Part shown: in pieces, positions 57,512-64,000 of the stretch | Layout of the letters: each line of letters starts with the position of its first letter | Numbering within the stretch: position 1 is the stretch's first letter | DNA from: Heliopora coerulea | Lineage: Eukaryota; Cnidaria; Anthozoa; Scleralcyonacea; Helioporidae | Direction of reading: 5' to 3' | Assembly: GCA_030142905.1 (NCBI GenBank) | Contig: JASJOG010000020.1 | Location: 1,611,501 to 1,675,500 of the forward strand | Length of the DNA stretch: 64,000 bases | Program-made: the position numbers and the translations under genes | The notes under the pieces: model-generated | Database searches by the model: none | Seen by the model: only the letters and a program-made list of their open reading frames with translations | Told to the model about the DNA's origin: nothing

Positions 57512-60500
57512 GCAACCCAGGAAACAGCAGATATTGAGCGGAAATGTTAATAAATACGTGTTACCATATGCCTTTGAGCTTTTAGGCGCAAAAAGACAGG
57601 AAATGACCAAGCTTGCACTTTGAGTTCTCGTGCTCAGAACGTGATATTCGAGATTTTGTACAAACACTGCGGGAACGTCAGCAAAGATGTGAGTGATGCA
57701 ATAGAATTTTTCCAACGAAACAAGGAAAAGTAATAAATAGTTTTAGTCCCAAGAGAAATCCAGTTTCGGCCTAGTTGTCCAGGAAACGACACTCAGAGCA
57801 TTTTCAAGAAATGAAGACGACGTTAACCCAAGGAGTCGTTAAAGCGGTTTCTTATTTTTTGACGTGAAAATATTCAACAGAATCTCTATAGATTCTTTCA
57901 AGCTTTTTAGAGGTCGAAAAACAGAAGTCAAGTGTTAATTACAACATCAGTGATCCGTGTTTTCGGATGAATTCTGAAAACAAGTCTAAAATTTTGTTTG
58001 TTAGTTCATCGCAGTGGTCGTCCTTGGTTACCTGAAGTCCCTACTATTGTTAACTGCCGTGGGTGGAAGGAAAAGGGGAATATCAATCGTCAAATTAAAG
58101 TACTTCAAACAGAAATTACAACAAATTCAATAATTTTAATAATAAATACAACTATGTACTATTTCCGTAGATAACCAAAATTACCTTCAAAATCGTTCTG
58201 CATTTTATTTCAGTTTCCTAAACTTTTTAATATTACAACCAGTGTATATTTGATTCTTTGAAAGCGAATATTATGACACTGTTTGGACAATAACCAACAA
58301 CATCTTGAACGCACAACATTGACTTCCTTTGCTACAAGATCATCTTTATATTTCATTGTGTGGTCGACTTACGGTAGCACAGGCACGTGACCGCTCAAGA
58401 CAGTCTTCGACCAGAAGGGTCAGTGTTCATTGTGAAGACTAATTTTAAAACGTTAACAACAATGAGCTTGTTCTTAATCTGAGAACTGTGAATACTATTC
58501 TTTTCATTTTATTTTACCCTTACGTGTTGAAAGAAGACCAAAATATAGCAAGCTGTCATGTAAACATCTTGACTTTTTCTTAACTATGATAGTCATTGGA
58601 CTGCAAGATGTCTTTGCCAAAGTCATTTTTGAGTTAATCAGCTGTCTAGAATTGCCAAATGCAAGCCGAGCGATTCAAGTATTTTCACAATATTGAATTC
58701 ATAAACATTCTGTTCATTTATATTTGCTGCTGTAAACCTCTGTTGGTGTAACAACTTTTACAAATGGTTACAACGCAGCAATATCGTATAAACGAAAGAA
58801 CAACAGTCACAAAGTCGCTTAGCAAAGGGAAATGAGCCATTGAAATATCAAAGTGATGAGACAGAGCACGACTGTTTATAGTCAGAAAAAAGACCAATTG
58901 GAGACAACAGACTATACTTCATCTATTTTAAAAGGAAACCGTAATTCAAATCTTGAACATCAATATAATATTTTCGTTCGGTATTTAAATTGTTATATCA
59001 TACTGTTATCGGTATATTTAGTTTTTTCCCAAGTCCAGTCTGCTGAAATATTTAGAGTGAAGTTGGCTTTCTGATTAAATATTAAGATCACTTTTGAACA
59101 ACTACAATCTGCGAAAATTTTTGAGACTAAAACTTGTTCATTACCTTAGTTTTTGCATGAAAAATTCTTTTCTTCAAAGCACAATGTCATTGAAGCTGAC
59201 GTTTTACATCTTAAAGTCTCTAATAGCAAAGTTGAGATCTAGGACTTCAGTGAACTTCAGTGAACTTCAATGACGATGTTCTTTAGGCAAAACAATACTT
59301 CATAAAAAAAAACAAAGAAAAGGAATAATGTTTAGTCGCAATAAATATCTCAACACCATACATGGTTCTGTAAACAATGTCTTCAGGACAACCTGAGCTT
59401 GGTCGGAACTTTAGTCTGAAACTACAATACAATTGCCCCATATTATACTTCACCCTTGCGTGTGTAATGAACTCTCAACAGCACAATACCTGCTCGCTAT
59501 TCGCTCACAAATGTTGCAATACTTCCTGACGACTCTGGTGAATGTATTGTATGTACGGAATGAATAATTGTATAAGATTTATTCGAGTGAATTATGGAAA
59601 GTTTCCCAAAGTCAAGATTTTTAACAGTAATGTCTCTCTCTGACTAGTTCTTTCTGTTTGACAACATCAACTGAAGTTACTTACAACACGTGTTTGTGGT
59701 GCATGGTTGTCTACGTGATGGAAGTCGTGATTACGTACTTGTATTCCCAAGATATTAAAAGAACATATGATTATGATTTTGTTTGTCAGACGTCTGAAAT
59801 TTACGGAACGATAAAAAAACCCAAAAAAACTCCACTTTATACACTTTACATTTTTAAATTTCACGGCCTTGAATTAAGTCACACATGCTAAACTAAGAAT
59901 GTTGTTTTTCTTTTTGCTAAACACTTCCAAGCGGTTGGTTGATCAACGTTTTTGTTAAATCAGCCCAAAAGTTCTCCGTACTTCAAGAGGTGGAGACGTT
60001 GTGAAAACGTGAAAGTACTCAAGCATCCTCAAGTATTGCATGTGTGAAGGCAAGACGGCGTGACGAACTCTCTTCGGACTGCAAGGAAGTCTCGGACGAC
60101 CAGGACTTAAGCTTAGCAAATGACAAAGTATTTAACTACATCAGCAGCATACACAACTAAACAAGAATAAATAAAAAATCATAACTTTTTAAGTTTGCTG
60201 CATAAGCTTCATTTGTTTTACAGATCACAGCTATTGATTTATGCTATGTTTAAAAAACGAGCAGGAGTGCTTTATCGGATTTAAAACACGAGGCGATAGT
60301 GTTTTAGATTCGATAAAGCATCCACTGCGAGGTTTTTGAACGGCTTAAAAAACAAACTTCTTAATACGCTAATTGGCGAAGAAACATACAAAGTTGATGT
60401 TTTCTAAGCCGAGAAAATTGGAGGAGAAAAGTAAGCGTATTTTTATCACATATAAAGACACGACACGGTTATGATTTTCCTTTGTATTTTCCTAATGAAC

Positions 60501-60526
60501 TCTTCAATGAGTTTTTTAAGCTGCGT
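57512..60526. other. Spacer with one dispersed-repeat copy
   Basis: AT-rich, no recognisable protein. The 73-codon plus-strand frame at 58853-59074 lacks any family signature. One TIR-family copy lies at 59455-59585. Confidence 0.5.
59455..59585 (+). mobile_element. Dispersed TIR repeat family, copy 6
   Basis: CCTGCTCGCTATTCGCTCAC, AAATGTTGCAATACTTCCTG and the ATGTA(T/C)...GAATAATTGTATAAG blocks match the order in copies 1 and 5. Confidence 0.55.
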
Positions 60527-61420
60527 TTATAGCGCAGTTACTCGTGCTTTTATTGCGTTCGTCAAGGATTCCACGTCTGAATTTTTGAGCTTTTCACTTA
60601 ATGCGCCTGGGTAAGTTTCTCTGAAATGCGTAAGTCCGAACCTCATGTCACCCCCTCTGTATCTGCCTCTGCTTATTCTGTTGAAAGTGAGTTCTTGAAA
60701 AAAGTGGGAGCTGAAGCTCCAGTCATCTGCCATTTCTGTGTTTGACGGCAACTCTAAAGAGGTCACTGCACGACAAGTTCCTGTAGGCGTGACTACTACA
60801 TTCCCTTCAACAGCCAAAATTGAGGGTATTCCAGGCTGAACTATAGCAATGGCTGTAAAACGTTAGGGGTGTTATGTCTAAAACGCTGAGTCGTGTGAGT
60901 CAGAATCGAAAGTCGAAGGAATGCCAAGTAAGCAGGAAAGAACTACATCCGCCGGAAGTGAGTTCAGATTCGGAACCTTTGCGCGGCCCACGACCTGATT
61001 TCGGCTTGACTTGAAGCACACCCTCTGTCGCGCAAATAGACTTTTCTTTACTCAACTGGTAGAGGTACGACTCAAATAACTTGCACGTCACTCGCACTGC
61101 CACGCAATTATTGACCTGAAGATATGAACTTCAGTGTAATTGATGCAATTAAGACGCTATTTCCTACATTGGCTAACGTCCAGCATAAAGTGGGTTAAAA
61201 TGTTGGGAAACGGATATTCACAAGCGCAAGGTTTGGAAACTGTTCAAACGTTACGTCCTCCAGCTCTAGAACCTCGGTAAATCGCGTATTGCTGAGAATA
61301 TTCCCTAAATTTTCATAAAAATTCAACTTACTTCAAGACACACTTCAAAACCGCGCGGCACACTTTTTTGCGTCATCAAAGAAGGCGACGGGTTCGGGTA
61401 AAACGTGAACTCACCAAACG
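60527..61420 (-). CDS. 3' exons of an unrecognised gene
   Basis: Two exons are well supported: 60977-61115 (VNNCVAVRVTCKLFESYLYQ...) and the terminal exon 60527-60852 (…AIAIVQPGIPSILAVEGNVV…, end NAIKARVTAL, stop). Their junction restores an Ala codon with consensus sites. Upstream, 61222-61291 (NTRFTEVLELEDVTFEQFPN) and about 61331-61420 (FGEFTFYPNPSPSLMTQKSV) look like further exons, but the phase between them does not close with the obvious sites. The product has a few cysteines, a beta-rich look and a basic, Arg-rich centre. No family recognised; the 5' part is not found in the window with confidence. Confidence 0.45.
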
Positions 61421-64000
61421 AACTAGGATAAAAATAGGTTGTTCAAAAACTGTATCCTACATATTGATAACTGTCCATCTAATACAACAAGTGAATGCCC
61501 TTGAAATGCTATAAGTGAATTTCACTGGTCATTAAATCGCTGAGACAATCACTGGAACGCAATTGAAGCAAAATATATTAGAGTGAACAGAGGTCTTGTA
61601 TTGCGCCTTCTAGTTTGCTAGCAAGACGTAAGGATCTGCTGGGTGGGGGTCAATTCAATATTCGCCTGATTACGTCAGATGTTACTCTTTCCAAATTCCG
61701 TACTTTGACTAGCGAACAGAATGATTTCGTTTGAAAAACAACGTTATTAGGAACCAAAAGACAATGCTGTTTTCGTGAACTAACATTCCCCAATAAGATG
61801 GAGTTTATAACACACAACTGAGCATTTGTTCATCAATATCGCTCAATATACTTTGCCAATAAGTGTGAAACAGTAGGTCACGCGATGTTGAAAGATCTCG
61901 TGAAGGTTATCTATTGATATCAAGCATGTTGGAGCTTAACCCTTTTAGGTCCATACACGACTTTTTAATTTTACTCTGGCCAACGCCAGACGATTTTACT
62001 CGTCAAGGGGAGACGTCTTGGACAGGAAAAGGTTATTAAAATATGAAATACGATATACTAAGGTTCGTCAAACTCAAATCCAAAAAGAAGTTTTCGAGTT
62101 CCAGTACAAGAATCGACATTATAAACTTTTTATCGAACATCAAAAGGATAGCTAGTCCATTTTCTGAGGACTTGATCTTGACAAACGTTTGTTATAATTG
62201 AACCGTTATCAACTTTGAAAGAAGTTAACAAAATAGAACCCCCTTTGTTCCATTCAAGTAGTTGTCTTTTTTGAAAGACAGTAGTGTTTCCTCAACGATT
62301 CGCAACATGCAAGTTGCGACATGCATGTCGAACAAGAAATGCTTCAAAGTTTGAGGCGGTATTATGGTGCCTTAATTTAGGACACTCTCTCAAAGAACCA
62401 CCAATTTTTGATCAATTTTTGATGCTGTAACTTCTTCTTTTGCTCAGCAATATTTGACTAAGTTTACGTGAAAATCATTCGTTGCCTAGAAACACGAACT
62501 ATCGAAATTGCCTTTCTTTAGCACTGTACGGAAAGAAAATTAAGGTGAGTTCCCATGGCAATATACAAGAGACACGGCAAAGATCGCCACCAATGTTTTT
62601 CTAAAAATTCACAGAATGTCTTTCTTCTAAAACAACTTCCCTTCTCTCTTAGTCTTTGCCATTTCCTGACTATTTCTCCCACAACTGCCAACGTTTCCAC
62701 TACTACAACCGTAAGTATAACCACGTTCACAAAATAATTGATCAATCATATGTACGTAAGACATATGCGAAAACTGTTCCATAAAATCCATTGAATTAAT
62801 AGGAAAGCAAAAAATATATCTTTATAAAATATTTTATTATCCCCTCCTTTAAAATGGCACAGCGGTAGCCTGTCAATCTGACGAACCGACAAAGGGAGAT
62901 TTTTCCAAATATATTACAAATTCCTCCATTTTATTAAAACAAGTGTGGTTATGCCAGTATGTCTCTCAGCTAGAACAGTTCTGAATTATGAAAAAATTAT
63001 GGGAGCACTTGAAACTGATATAATGACAAGTAGAAAGTTATACTTTCATCTGAACAATGAAAATATCACCTAAATCTAAAACCTCTCTCTTTTGTAACAG
63101 AAGAAGATTCAGTTCACAGAGACGATTTGAGTGATCTTTCGAGGACTTTCTAATGAATCGTGGTGCCTCACTCTGAAACCGCTCGAGTATCTTGACGCTT
63201 CTAACATCAAACGGTTATCTTTTGACATCTTCTGTTCAGAGATAATGAGATGTGTTGACCATAGCTAGCTTTACTGACATGGCCCTCCAACAATAAGTCA
63301 CTCAGCATAAGAATTCCCCAAGTATTGCTAAACTCCATGTCTGCAAGTGCTTTTCAACATAACCGTGGGAATATCATAAACGTGACAGTACGTTATGAAT
63401 AGGACAATTAACATAAACGTTAAAGCAATAATGCGCGATCAATAAGGTCAGTTACTATTTTTGACAAGTTCTATACGTTCACCAAAACAAGGTAAGTGGC
63501 ACGGTTAAAGAACGAAGAAGAATTGCTACAACTTTCCAAACTGTAAACGTCCAGGAACCTTCACAGTAAATGCACTTCTCAGAGACGCAAACCGACGACA
63601 ATCTGTTCATCTTGCCATTGAAGTTTAGGTGAACATCAGTGGGTCAACAGATGACAACCATTTGGTTCAGTCTGACGAAGTGCCTTTGCCCAATACATCA
63701 ACAATTCTGGTTTATTTACATTTTAGCCGCACACCTAGGCTCTTTGTATTTTCTTCATTTCAGCCTAAAGTTTGTTGCTGTACGTGCCGCTTGCTGTCGG
63801 GCAGTTCACATCCAAATTTTCAGCAACAACAGTATTGGTCGACTGAATAACTTTCGAATATTATAACTTCCCACTGACATCTTTCTTTTGAAATACTCAA
63901 GCCATCGTTGTCTTTCTACCCTACTATTCATTTAGCAGACGGTATACAAAACTTGTATAAAATAATACAAACGTTATTAATTGGGCATACTATCTCAAAC
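61421..64000. other. Right-end region, no assigned gene
   Basis: May contain upstream exons of the gene ending at 60527 or a plus-strand gene (donor-like AAG|GTGAGT at 62543 and a Thr/Ser-rich stretch ISPTTANVSTTTT near 62668-62709). Neither could be built into a model. Confidence 0.35.

Overview
The window reads as nuclear DNA of an animal, most likely an anthozoan cnidarian (coral or sea anemone). Genes are split into many short exons by AT-rich introns of roughly 0.1-6.5 kb with GT-AG borders. Proteins align over long stretches with vertebrate orthologues, and the introns and spacers are filled with small transposon remnants, a Penelope-like retroelement fragment, tRNA-derived SINEs and simple repeats. 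There is no sign of bacterial operons, CRISPR or rRNA. Species assignment is inference, not a database result.

Layout, left to right. (1) 169-8291, minus strand: the N-terminal 451 codons of SKIC3/TTC37 (TPR scaffold of the cytoplasmic SKI complex), 15 exons, running off the left edge. (2) 8292-11892: spacer with a 220-bp MITE that has perfect 30-bp terminal inverted repeats. (3) 11946-21094, plus strand: a four-exon synaptotagmin-like gene (one TM segment, two C2 domains lacking most calcium ligands) with a 6.5-kb intron. (4) 21910-32779, minus strand: an unrecognised coiled-coil protein of about 833 aa in 22 exons. (5) 33102-35306, plus strand: MRPL24 (mitochondrial ribosomal protein uL24m), 5 exons, divergent from the coiled-coil gene. 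(6) 36067-52677, minus strand: complete NCBP1 (CBP80, nuclear cap-binding complex), 28 exons, 804 aa, with one GC-AG intron. (7) 54728-57417, minus strand: a small three-exon gene for a secreted Tyr/Gly/Lys-rich peptide, with TATA box and poly(A) signal; a 0.68-kb palindrome made from the 3' end of a Penelope-like element lies inside its intron 2. (8) 60527-61420, minus strand: 3' exons of an unrecognised gene.

NCBP1 and SKIC3 both act in mRNA metabolism (nuclear cap binding; cytoplasmic exosome-linked decay) and MRPL24 in mitochondrial translation. These look like independent housekeeping neighbours rather than a functional cluster. The most unusual material is the repeat architecture: three long foldbacks, a dispersed TIR repeat family with at least six copies, recurring CGAAACG-containing segments that in one place resemble a hammerhead core, and a 1-kb pure polypurine tract. 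All exon models were made by hand from splice motifs, reading phase and family similarity; none has transcript support here.
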